Assembly: GCF_000716675.1 (NCBI RefSeq)
Contig: NZ_JNXT01000109.1
Coordinates: forward strand, 1-14,065
DNA from: Streptomyces alboflavus
GTDB lineage: Bacteria > Actinomycetota > Actinomycetes > Streptomycetales > Streptomycetaceae
DNA length: 14,065 nt
Direction of reading: 5' to 3'
Positions 1 to 8,259 of this stretch are shown piece after piece; position 1 is the first letter of the stretch; each line of letters starts with the position of its first letter. The position numbers and the translations under genes are program-made. The notes beneath the pieces were generated by a model that saw nothing but the letters and a program-made list of their open reading frames with translations, was not told the origin of the DNA and made no database searches.

Positions 1-250
1 CGGGGGGGGTCTTCGGGCGGGGGGGGGGGGGGGCCGGGGGGGCCCGGGGTTGTGACGCTATGCGACCGCGGGGGGGGTGCGCGTCCCGCTCAGGGGCGGT
101 TTTGGGGCGTAGCTCTCCAGGGGGAGGCGGGGGTGGGGGCGGGGTTTTCGGGGTGGTGGGGGTCCGGGGGGTCTTTGATATGCGAGGGCCGGTTCAACTA
201 CTCTTCGTGCACGCTCGATTGCTTACGTATGTTCCGTAGAGGCGGTCCCC
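1..250. other. G-rich spacer upstream of the first gene
   Basis: No gene is supported here. The first 50 bases are almost pure G and C, with an uninterrupted run of 15 G at 19-33. Bases 60-175 are also strongly G-biased on this strand. A short open frame reading mostly glycine runs in from the left edge and ends at a TGA at 53-55. It could be the tail of an upstream gene, but a homopolymer gives no support for that. The right-hand part (from about 175) is more AT-rich and probably holds the promoter of the next gene. Confidence 0.6.
175..204 (+). promoter_or_regulatory. candidate sigma-70-type promoter for the small secreted protein
   Basis: TTGATA at 175-180 matches the -35 consensus TTGACA in five of six positions. 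After 18 bp, TACTCT at 199-204 resembles a -10 box. Transcription would start near 211 and give a leader of about 40 nt carrying an AGAGG ribosome site at 238-242. It is assigned from sequence resemblance only. Confidence 0.4.
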
Positions 251-697
251 ATGGCTCGAAACCCTGCACGTGACTCGGCGCGGCACGCGGCGTCGAAGAC
301 TTCCCCCGCGTCCCGGGCGCTGCTGCGCGCGGGGCTCGGTGTCTCCGTCGCGGGGGCGGCGCTGGGGCTCGGGGGCGGAGTCGCCAGTGCGGCGCCCGCG
401 GTGGCGCCCGCCGCGGGGCTGGCCACGCCCGTGGGGGACGTCGACCCCGACACGGCCGGGAACGCGCTCGCCGACGGGCTGCATCGGGCCACCGCCGGAG
501 GGCTCGGGGCCGCGAAGAATCTGCGGCTCAATCCGCTGGCCGGGACGGGGGTCGATCCGCTCGACAACGCGGTGGGGACTCAGGTGGCCGACTTCAAGCC
601 GGTGTCCACGGCCATGGCCACGGGCCCGTTGACCCAGGGCGGGTCGCTGGCGGAGATGCCGGTGGTGGGGACGGTCGTCGGGGTGCTGCCCGGGTAG
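251..697 (+). CDS. small secreted protein of unknown function
   Basis: 148 residues. The ATG is preceded by AGAGG eight bases upstream, which fixes the start. The N-terminus is basic (Arg and Lys to residue 26), then has a hydrophobic Ala/Gly/Val core (about 27-45) and an Ala-Ser-Ala motif at 45-47. This is a typical Sec signal peptide with cleavage predicted after residue 47. The mature part is about 100 residues, rich in Ala and Gly, with no cysteine and no catalytic motif I recognise. Short proteins of this look are common in Streptomyces, sometimes carrying the doubtful label 'ATP-binding protein'; no nucleotide-binding motif is visible here. It is transcribed alone, convergent with the deoC operon and separated from it by a strong terminator, so the neighbourhood gives no functional hint. 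Composition and codon use are normal for the window. Confidence 0.8.
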   Translation: MARNPARDSARHAASKTSPASRALLRAGLGVSVAGAALGLGGGVASAAPAVAPAAGLATPVGDVDPDTAGNALADGLHRATAGGLGAAKNLRLNPLAGTGVDPLDNAVGTQVADFKPVSTAMATGPLTQGGSLAEMPVVGTVVGVLPG

Positions 698-759
698 GGT
701 CCCGCCGCGCACGGCCCGGAGCGTCCTCGGCTTCGTGGGGCGTGCGCGTGCCCGGAAAC

Positions 760-797
760 GCCCTCAGCCCGCCCTGGACGGCGGGCGGGCTGAGGGC
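760..797. terminator. bidirectional hairpin terminator between convergent genes
   Basis: A perfect 14-bp inverted repeat: GCCCTCAGCCCGCC at 760-773 pairs with 784-797 across a 10-nt loop. It lies between the stop of the small secreted protein (697) and the stop of the convergent aldehyde-dehydrogenase operon (825), so it can end transcription from both sides. There is no U tract, as is usual in streptomycetes. Confidence 0.8.
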
Positions 798-824
798 TGC
801 ATGGGTCGGGCCGGTGCGTCGGGC

Positions 825-1724
825 TCAGTACGCCGAGCCCGAGGCGCCGAGGGAGCCTGTGGGGTGCCAGACCGTCTTGGTCTCCAGGAAGTGGGTCAGG
901 CGGTGGGTGCCGGGGGCGGCGGTGAAGTCCGCGTCGGTTTCCACAGCCTGTGGACGCAGTACGCGCTTCAGGTTGTCCGCCGCCGCGATCTCCAGGTCCT
1001 TCGCCAGGTCGGCGTCCGCGCCGGCCAGGTCCAGGCCGTTCACGTCCTGGTGGGCGGCCAGCGGGAGGGCGAGTTCCCTGGTGTTGCCGCTCAGTACGTT
1101 GACGACGCCGCCCGGCAGGTCCGACGTGGCCAGGACCTCGCCCAGGGAGAGGGCGGGCAGCGGGGACTTCTCGGAGGCGATGACGACCACCGTGTTGCCC
1201 GCGGCGATCGCGGGGGCCACCACCGACACCAGGCCCAGGAACGAGGACTCCTGGGGCGCGACGACGGTGACGACGCCGGTCGGCTCGGGCGTGGAGAGGT
1301 TGAAGAACGGGCCCGCGACCGGGTTCGCCCCGCCCACGACCTGCGCGACCTTGTCCGTCCAGCCCGCGTACCAGACCCAGCGGTCGATCGTCGCGTCCAC
1401 GACGGCGGCCGCCTTGGACTTCGACAGGCCCTCCGCGTCGGCGACCTCGCGCACGAACTGCTCGCGGCGGCCCTCCAGCATCTCGGCCACGCGGTAGAGG
1501 ATCTGGCCGCGCAGGTACGCCGTCGCGCTCGACCAGCCGCCGAACGCCTTGCGCGCGGCCACGACCGCGTCACGGGCGTCCTTGCGGGACGACTGTGGGG
1601 CGTTGGCCAGCCAGTTGCCCTTGGAGTCGGTCACTTCGTACACCCGGCCGCTCTCGGAACGGGGGAACTTGCCCCCGACGTACAGCTTGTAGGTCTTGAA
1701 GACGCTGAGACGTGCATCAGACAT
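825..1724 (-). CDS. aldehyde-dehydrogenase-like protein lacking catalytic residues
   Basis: 299 residues, against about 480 for a normal aldehyde dehydrogenase. It aligns by eye with the N-terminal coenzyme-binding half: a YVGGKF opening, a WYAGW motif at 118-122, and GNTVV at 176-180. The usual PWNFP segment is replaced by residues around APQESSFLG (156-164), and the KPAE motif by IASE (182-185). The middle and catalytic region is missing. There is no cysteine in the whole protein, so no thiol nucleophile, and no ELGGK motif. The C-terminus (LTHFLETKTVW, 276-286) looks like the oligomerisation tail of the family. Its start overlaps the stop of the upstream dehydrogenase by 8 bp (ATGTCTGA) and has GGAGG 9 nt before the ATG, so translation is probably coupled. 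It likely acts as a structural or regulatory partner of that enzyme, comparable to the non-catalytic domain of ALDH16. The partnership is inferred; the missing residues are seen. Confidence 0.85.
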   Translation of the reverse strand: MSDARLSVFKTYKLYVGGKFPRSESGRVYEVTDSKGNWLANAPQSSRKDARDAVVAARKAFGGWSSATAYLRGQILYRVAEMLEGRREQFVREVADAEGLSKSKAAAVVDATIDRWVWYAGWTDKVAQVVGGANPVAGPFFNLSTPEPTGVVTVVAPQESSFLGLVSVVAPAIAAGNTVVVIASEKSPLPALSLGEVLATSDLPGGVVNVLSGNTRELALPLAAHQDVNGLDLAGADADLAKDLEIAAADNLKRVLRPQAVETDADFTAAPGTHRLTHFLETKTVWHPTGSLGASGSAY

Positions 1725-3177
1725 CGAGGTAGGCCTCCAGACCGTGGCGACCGCCCTCGCGGCCGAAGCCCGACTCCTTGTAGCCGCCGAAGGGCGAGGT
1801 CGGGTCGAACTTGTTGAACGTGTTGGCCCAGACGACCCCGGCGCGGAGCCTGTTCGCGACCGCGAGGATCCGCGAGCCCTTCTCCGTCCAGATGCCCGCC
1901 GACAGGCCGTACTGCGTGTTGTTGGCCTTGGCCACGGCCTCTTCCGGGGTGCGGAAGCTGAGGACGGACAGGACCGGGCCGAAGATCTCGTCGCGGGCCA
2001 CGGTGTGTGCCTGGGTGACGTTCGTGAAGAGCGTCGGGGCGAACCAGTAGCCCGACGTGGGAAGTTCGCAGGGCGCGCTCCAGCGCTCGGCGCCCTCCGC
2101 CTCGCCCGTCTCGGCGAGCGCCGTGATGCGGGCCAGCTGCTCGGCGGAGTTGATCGCGCCGATGTCGGTGTTCTTGTCCAGCGGGTCGCCGAGGCGGAGC
2201 GTGGACAGGCGGCGCTTGAGGGAGTCCAGGAGCTCGTCCTGGATCGACTCCTGTACGAGGAGGCGGCTGCCCGCGCAGCAGACCTGGCCCTGGTTGAAGA
2301 AGATGCCCGTGATGATGCCCTCGACGGCCTGGTCGATCGGCGCGTCGTCGAAGACGATGTTCGCGCCCTTGCCGCCCAGCTCCAGGGTGAGCTTCTTGTC
2401 CGTGCCCGCGACCGTCCGCGCGATCTGCTTGCCGACGGCCGTGGAGCCGGTGAAGGCCACCTTGTTCACGTCCGGGTGCGCGGTCAGGGCCGCGCCCGCG
2501 TCGCCGTACCCGGGAAGGATGTTGACGACGCCCTTGGGCAGGCCCGCCTGGCGGCAGATGTCCGCGAAGAACAGCGCCGAGAGGGGGGTCGTCTCGGCGG
2601 GCTTGAGGACCACCGTGTTGCCCGTCGCGAGCGCCGGGGCGATCTTCCACGCCAGCATCAGGAGCGGGAAGTTCCAGGGGATGACCTGGCCCGCGACGCC
2701 GAGCGGGCGCGGGTTCGCGCCGTAGCCGGCGTGGTCGAGCTTGTCGGCCCAGCCCGCGTAGTAGAAGAAGTGCGCGGCTACGAGGGGGAGGTCGGCGTCC
2801 CTCGTCTCCTTGATCGGCTTGCCGTTGTCCAGGGTCTCCAGGACGGCCAGCTCGCGGCTGCGCTCCTGGATGATGCGGGCGATGCGGAAGAGGTACTTCG
2901 CACGCTCGGCGCCCGGCAGCGCGGACCACTTCTCGAAGGCCTTGCGGGCCGCCTTCACGGCGCGGTCCACATCGGCGTCGCCCGCCTGCGCGACCTCGGA
3001 GAGGACCTCCTCGGTCGACGGGGACACGGACTTGAAGACCTTGCCGTCGGCCGCCTCCGTGAACTCGCCGTCGATGAACAGGCCGTAGGAGGGCGCGATG
3101 TCGACGACCGAGCGGGACTCGGGCGCCGGTGCGTACTCGAATGCGGATGCTGCGTTTGCGCTGTTCTCGCTCTTCAT
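1717..3177 (-). CDS. NAD(P)-dependent aldehyde dehydrogenase, catalytic
   Basis: 486 residues, full family length. The cytosolic enzyme oxidises an aldehyde to a carboxylate. Motifs seen in order are PWNFP at 167-171 (with the conserved Asn169), KPAE at 192-195 (coenzyme binding), FTGST at 242-246, ELGGK at 266-270 (general-base Glu266), NQGQVC at 295-300 (nucleophile Cys300), and EIFGPV at 397-402. About 25 residues at the N-terminus look disordered. The C-terminus stops just after the YKESGFGRE segment (466-474), without the beta-strand tail most members have; that tail is present in the next protein. The ATG lies six bases after the deoC stop and has no good ribosome site, which suggests translational coupling. 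Given deoC upstream, acetaldehyde is the likely substrate, although the sequence alone cannot fix specificity. Confidence 0.93.
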   Translation of the reverse strand: MKSENSANAASAFEYAPAPESRSVVDIAPSYGLFIDGEFTEAADGKVFKSVSPSTEEVLSEVAQAGDADVDRAVKAARKAFEKWSALPGAERAKYLFRIARIIQERSRELAVLETLDNGKPIKETRDADLPLVAAHFFYYAGWADKLDHAGYGANPRPLGVAGQVIPWNFPLLMLAWKIAPALATGNTVVLKPAETTPLSALFFADICRQAGLPKGVVNILPGYGDAGAALTAHPDVNKVAFTGSTAVGKQIARTVAGTDKKLTLELGGKGANIVFDDAPIDQAVEGIITGIFFNQGQVCCAGSRLLVQESIQDELLDSLKRRLSTLRLGDPLDKNTDIGAINSAEQLARITALAETGEAEGAERWSAPCELPTSGYWFAPTLFTNVTQAHTVARDEIFGPVLSVLSFRTPEEAVAKANNTQYGLSAGIWTEKGSRILAVANRLRAGVVWANTFNKFDPTSPFGGYKESGFGREGGRHGLEAYLDV

Positions 3178-3183
3178 GGGGTC

Positions 3184-4167
3184 TCAGTCCACCGTCACGT
3201 AGTCAGGGCCGGAGTAGCGTCCGGTGGCCAGCTTCTGGCGCTGCATCAACAGGTCGTTGAGCAGGCTGGACGCGCCGAAGCGGAACCAGTGGTTGTCCAG
3301 CCAGTCCGCGCCCGCGGTCTCGTTGACCAGGACCAGGAACTTGATCGCGTCCTTGGACGTCCGGATGCCGCCGGCGGGCTTCACGCCCACCTGGACGCCG
3401 GTCTGCGCGCGGAAGTCGCGGACGGCCTCCAGCATCAGGAGGGTGTTCGCGGGGGTCGCGTTCACCCCGACCTTGCCGGTCGACGTCTTGATGAAGTCCG
3501 CGCCCGCGAGCATGCCGATCCAGCTCGCGCGCCGGATGTTGTCGTACGTCGAGAGTTCGCCGGTCTCGAAGATCACCTTCAGGCGGGCCTGCCCGGAGGC
3601 CTCCTTCACGGCGACGATCTCCTCGTACACCTTCATGAAGTCGCCGGAGAGGAACGCGCCCCGGTCGATGACCATGTCGATCTCGTCGGCACCCGCGGCC
3701 ACCGCGTCGCGGACGTCCGCCAGCTTCACGTCCAGGGCCGCGCGGCCCGCCGGGAACGCCGTCGCCACCGAGGCGACCTTCACGTCCGTGCCCGCGACGG
3801 CCTGCTTCGCCGTGGCGACCATGTCCGGGTACACGCAGACGGCGGCCGTGCGCGGCGTCGTGCGGTCCGTCGGGTCCGGGTGGACGGCCTTCGCGCCGAG
3901 CGCGCGGACCTTGCCCGCGGTGTCGGCGCCCTCCAGGGTCGTCAGGTCGATCATGGAGATGGCCAGGTCGATCGCGTACGCCTTGGCCGAGGTCTTGATC
4001 GAACGCGTCCCGAGCGCGGCGGCGCGGGCCTCCAGGCCGACCGCGTCCACGCCCGGCAGGCCGTGCAGGAAGCGGCGGAGTGTCGATGCCGACGTGGTGA
4101 CGTCAGCGAAGGGTGGCGGCGGCCCTGCGGGCGCGGCTGTCCTTGGGGGTGATGGCGTCGTCGGCAT
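3184..4167 (-). CDS. deoC: deoxyribose-phosphate aldolase
   Basis: 327 residues from the ATG at 4167. An in-frame GTG two codons upstream (4173) is an equally plausible start if the message is leaderless, because no ribosome site precedes either codon. The enzyme cleaves 2-deoxyribose-5-phosphate to glyceraldehyde-3-phosphate and acetaldehyde in the cytosol. Class I aldolase residues are visible: Schiff-base Lys227 in DFIKTSTGK, the second active-site lysine Lys263 in GVKPAGGIR, and Asp164 in DEIDMVID. It is longer than the E. coli enzyme (about 259 residues) because of an N-terminal extension of about 60-70 residues, as in the long DERA subgroup. It is the first gene of a tight operon: a six-base gap to the aldehyde dehydrogenase, which then overlaps the next gene. 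A 12-bp palindrome overlaps its likely -10 box, so repression at the promoter is expected. Confidence 0.95.
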   Translation of the reverse strand: MPTTPSPPRTAAPAGPPPPFADVTTSASTLRRFLHGLPGVDAVGLEARAAALGTRSIKTSAKAYAIDLAISMIDLTTLEGADTAGKVRALGAKAVHPDPTDRTTPRTAAVCVYPDMVATAKQAVAGTDVKVASVATAFPAGRAALDVKLADVRDAVAAGADEIDMVIDRGAFLSGDFMKVYEEIVAVKEASGQARLKVIFETGELSTYDNIRRASWIGMLAGADFIKTSTGKVGVNATPANTLLMLEAVRDFRAQTGVQVGVKPAGGIRTSKDAIKFLVLVNETAGADWLDNHWFRFGASSLLNDLLMQRQKLATGRYSGPDYVTVD

Positions 4168-4183
4168 AGTCACGAGGGGAGCA

Positions 4184-4198
4184 TATCTACGCGCGTAG
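4184..4198 (-). promoter_or_regulatory. putative operator (CTACGCGCGTAG) overlapping the deoC -10 box
   Basis: The perfect palindrome CTACGCGCGTAG occupies 4187-4198. On the minus strand it runs into TAGATA (4189-4184), a fair -10 box ending 10 nt before the GTG at 4173. The transcript would start within a few bases of the start codon. No good -35 is seen. An identical palindrome lies upstream of purine-nucleoside phosphorylase at 13720-13731. A protein bound here would block the deoC promoter. The regulator is not encoded in this window, and its identity is unknown. Confidence 0.6.
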
Positions 4199-4237
4199 CG
4201 GCCTGTACAGGGGGCGAGGTCCGTGGGTGCCCTCGCG

Positions 4238-4335
4238 GGGCGCCCCAGTCCCGCCCCTTCTCCGAAACCGGGGCTGCGCCCCTGGACCCCGCTTGTCGGC
4301 GCTCCGCGCCTCGTCCTCAAACGCCGGACGGGCTG
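4238..4335. repeat. Streptomyces interspersed intergenic repeat, copy 1
   Basis: This copy has two recognisable modules. The first (4238-4290) starts GGGCGCCCCAGTCCC and contains a small GGGGC-TGC-GCCCC hairpin. The second (4309-4335) contains GTCCTCAAACGCCGGACGGG. Both recur at 13807-13943 and the second also at 4394-4420. This kind of element is common between genes in Streptomyces genomes. It lies upstream of the deoC promoter and codes for nothing I can support. Confidence 0.75.
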
Positions 4336-4357
4336 GAAAGGGGTGGGGGTCCCGGGC

Positions 4358-4420
4358 GGGTGGGGCAGGCCTCCGCCGTATCGGCGCTTCGCGCCTTGTC
4401 CTCAAGCGCCGGACGGGCTG
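4358..4420. repeat. Streptomyces interspersed intergenic repeat, partial copy 2
   Basis: Contains a CCTCCGCCG segment around 4370-4378 and a 27-bp module at 4394-4420 that differs from copy 1 at two positions (CTTG for CTCG, AGCG for AACG). Copy 3 at 13807-13943 holds all the modules in one element, so copies 1 and 2 look like diverged or partial units lying side by side. The right end of this copy forms the left arm of the chitinase terminator. Confidence 0.65.
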
Positions 4421-4442
4421 GATTTGCCCGTCCGGCGCTTGA
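4402..4442 (-). terminator. terminator downstream of the chitinase gene
   Basis: A perfect 17-bp inverted repeat: TCAAGCGCCGGACGGGC at 4402-4418 pairs with 4426-4442 across a 7-nt loop (TGGATTT). It starts 27 bases after the chitinase stop codon in the direction of transcription and also shields the deoC promoter from read-through. The arm is made of the interspersed repeat, so the repeat itself seems to serve as terminator. Confidence 0.8.
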
Positions 4443-4468
4443 AGGTCACCTTGATTCGCTCGTGGACG

Positions 4469-6802
<2,334 letters not shown>

Positions 6803-6953
6803 GGCTCTCCTCGGGGGTGTTCGGGGTGTGGCGTGCGGGTGGCTCCTCGGGGGGTTCGGGTGGCGCCGGTGCGTTGGGGCTCCGCCGGTTCGGCGGCGGA
6901 TCTGCGGTGCCTTGCCGCCGGATTGTCGGCGTACATGACAACCCTCGACCGTA

Positions 6954-6969
6954 CTAGGTCTGGACCAAT
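6954..6969 (-). promoter_or_regulatory. DasR-responsive element (dre)-like operator
   Basis: On the minus strand the site reads ATTGGTCCAGACCTAG, with core TGGTCCAGACCT (complement of 6956-6967). DasR, the GntR-family repressor of amino-sugar and chitin use, binds sites close to TGGTCTAGACCA, and similar 12-bp elements are known in Streptomyces chitinase promoters. The core differs from that sequence at two positions. It sits about 150 bp upstream of the chitinase ATG, in the spacer shared with the divergent PH-domain gene (start 7025), so it could affect either. I could not place a convincing -35/-10 pair for the chitinase next to it. Confidence 0.75.
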
Positions 6970-7011
6970 CCCCATACCCCCGCCGCGCGCGGCCGACGGC
7001 ATCGCGTCAGG

Positions 7012-7017
7012 CAGAAT
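7012..7017 (+). promoter_or_regulatory. possible -10 box giving a leaderless PH-domain transcript
   Basis: CAGAAT at 7012-7017 ends seven bases before the ATG at 7025. That is the spacing expected between a -10 box and a transcription start on the start codon itself. No ribosome site is present before the ATG, which agrees with leaderless translation. No -35 match is evident. Confidence 0.35.
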
Positions 7018-7024
7018 CAGGCCC

Positions 7025-8134
7025 ATGACGAGCGACCCGCAGCCCACTCCGGCGGAGCAGGACCCGGCGACCCCGGCGAGCCCGGCCGAACCGGAAGCGA
7101 AGGCCGCCCCGGCGGGGTCGGCTGCCCCGGAGGCGGACGCCGCCCCGGAGGCGTCGGCCGCCCCGGAGGCGTCGGCCGCCCCGGGCAAGCCGACTGAACC
7201 GGAGACGTCGGCCACCCCGGAGAAGGCCGCTTCCTCGGGCGGGTCGGCCACCTCGGAGGGGCCCGCTGCCCCGGAGGAGCCCGCCGCCCGGGCCAAGTCG
7301 GCCCCGGCGGTGGAGCCCGCGGCTTCGGAGGGGCCCGCCACCCCGGAAAAGCCCGCTGCCCCGGGCAAGTCGGCCCCTGCGGAGGAGCCCGCCGCCCCGG
7401 CGAACGTGGCCGCTCCGGCGGGCGCCGCCCGGGCGAACGCGGCAGCCCGCCCGAAGCCGGTCGCCGCCGGCACCCCGGCCGCCACGGCCGACCGGCCCGG
7501 CCAGGCCGACCAGACCGACCCGGCCTACAAGGACCGCGTCTACCGGTCCCACGGAGCCATCGCCGGAGGCGTCCTGCTGCTCGCGATCGGCACCTGGCTC
7601 GGTGTCGACGCGCTGGTCCGGGGCGAGGGACGCACCCCGTGGATCGCCCTCGCCGGGCTCCTCTTCGCGGTGCCCCTCGTCATCGCCTACACCCTGCGGC
7701 CCGCCGTCTACGCCAACGAGGACCGGCTGCGCATCCGCAATCCGTTCCGCACCATCACGCTGCCCTGGGGCGCGATCTCCGGGCTGCGCTCCGGATACTC
7801 GAACGAGGTCTTCACCCAGGACGGCACCAAGTTCCAGCTGTGGGCCATCCCCGTCTCGCTGCGCGGTCGCAAGAAGGCCGCACGGCGGCACGCCCAGCAG
7901 GTCGCCGCGGACGACCCGGTCGCGAGCCGGGTCCGGCCCGGCGCCCGGGGCACGGCACAGCCCCACGCCCGCGACTCCGGCGACCAGTCCATGGACGACC
8001 TGCGGGAGATCGCCGAGCGGCGCGAGGGCGCCGAGTCCGCGCAGGGCGAGCCGGTCGCGCACTGGGCGTACGAGATCCTGGCGCCGAGCGCCGCCGGAGC
8101 GGTGCTGCTCGCGGTGCTGCTCGCCGTGGGCTGA
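7025..8134 (+). CDS. membrane protein with bacterial PH domain and Ala/Pro/Glu-rich N-terminus
   Basis: 369 residues from the ATG at 7025. The frame stays open further upstream, but that stretch crosses the divergent promoter spacer and lacks gene-like features. Residues 1-160 are low-complexity Ala, Pro, Glu and Ser, with tandem AAPEAS-like units near 33-56, and are presumably disordered and cytoplasmic. Two hydrophobic segments follow (about 178-196 and 206-223). Next is a bacterial PH-like domain (about 226-280) containing YANEDRLRIRNPFRTITLPW, the usual form in actinobacterial PH-domain membrane proteins. A charged stretch (281-345) and a hydrophobic end (352-368) complete it. The role is unknown; such proteins are thought to act at the membrane in protein interaction. 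The last codons and the stop belong to a 33-bp tandem repeat that continues past the gene. Confidence 0.85.
   Translation: MTSDPQPTPAEQDPATPASPAEPEAKAAPAGSAAPEADAAPEASAAPEASAAPGKPTEPETSATPEKAASSGGSATSEGPAAPEEPAARAKSAPAVEPAASEGPATPEKPAAPGKSAPAEEPAAPANVAAPAGAARANAAARPKPVAAGTPAATADRPGQADQTDPAYKDRVYRSHGAIAGGVLLLAIGTWLGVDALVRGEGRTPWIALAGLLFAVPLVIAYTLRPAVYANEDRLRIRNPFRTITLPWGAISGLRSGYSNEVFTQDGTKFQLWAIPVSLRGRKKAARRHAQQVAADDPVASRVRPGARGTAQPHARDSGDQSMDDLREIAERREGAESAQGEPVAHWAYEILAPSAAGAVLLAVLLAVG
7121..7192 (+). repeat. 18-bp tandem repeat inside the PH-domain gene
   Basis: About four units of 18 bp (7121-7138, 7139-7156, 7157-7174, 7175-7192). The two middle copies are identical (GCCGCCCCGGAGGCGTCG); the outer ones diverge. 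They encode repeated AAPEAS-type hexapeptides in the disordered N-terminus and are likely to vary in number between strains. Confidence 0.75.
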
Positions 8135-8233
8135 CGGGTCCTGGCGGTGCTGCTCACCGTGGGCTGACCGGTGCTCGTGGTGCCGCTCGCCCTGGGCCGA
8201 TCGGTCCTCGTGATGCCGCTCGCCCTGGACTGA
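8102..8233 (+). repeat. 33-bp tandem repeat, four copies, spanning the PH-gene stop codon
   Basis: Units lie at 8102-8134, 8135-8167, 8168-8200 and 8201-8233. The first encodes the last ten residues of the PH-domain protein (VLLAVLLAVG) and its TGA stop. Copies 2 to 4 continue in the same frame and would read RVLAVLLTVG-stop, PVLVVPLALGR and SVLVMPLALD-stop. The stop codon is therefore part of the repeat unit in copies 1, 2 and 4, and is CGA in copy 3. The copies have diverged by substitution without any indel. Confidence 0.8.
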
Positions 8234-8259
8234 CGGTCCGAGGGCCTCGGACCGTCAGT
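8229..8259. terminator. bidirectional terminator overlapping the lipoprotein stop codon
   Basis: A 31-nt palindrome: ACTGACGGTCCGAGG at 8229-8243 is the exact complement of 8245-8259, with a single central base, so the real loop would be a few bases wider. It overlaps the last 33-bp repeat on one side and the stop codon (8255-8257) of the convergent lipoprotein gene on the other. It is placed to end transcription of both genes. Confidence 0.8.

Noticed and set aside
1..55. Gly-rich tail of a gene entering from the left, ending at TGA 53-55
   Set aside because: The reading depends wholly on a homopolymer G tract whose length may be wrong; there is no independent support.
825..1724. Treating the short aldehyde-dehydrogenase-like gene as a pseudogene
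   Set aside because: The frame is intact, it has its own ribosome site, is coupled by an 8-bp overlap, and keeps a family-like C-terminal tail. A planned non-catalytic partner fits better than decay.
1696..4152. 818-codon open frame on the plus strand opposite the deoC operon
   Set aside because: It is antisense to genes with complete catalytic motifs. Its product is Arg/Gly/Val-rich without domains, as expected of an antisense frame in GC-rich DNA.
7121..7192. CRISPR-like array from regularly spaced repeats
   Set aside because: The 18-bp units are adjacent without spacers and encode a low-complexity peptide in frame.
8135..8233. A separate small gene after the PH-domain stop
   Set aside because: The stretch is only diverged copies of the gene's last 33 bp, interrupted by in-frame TGA and without a ribosome site.
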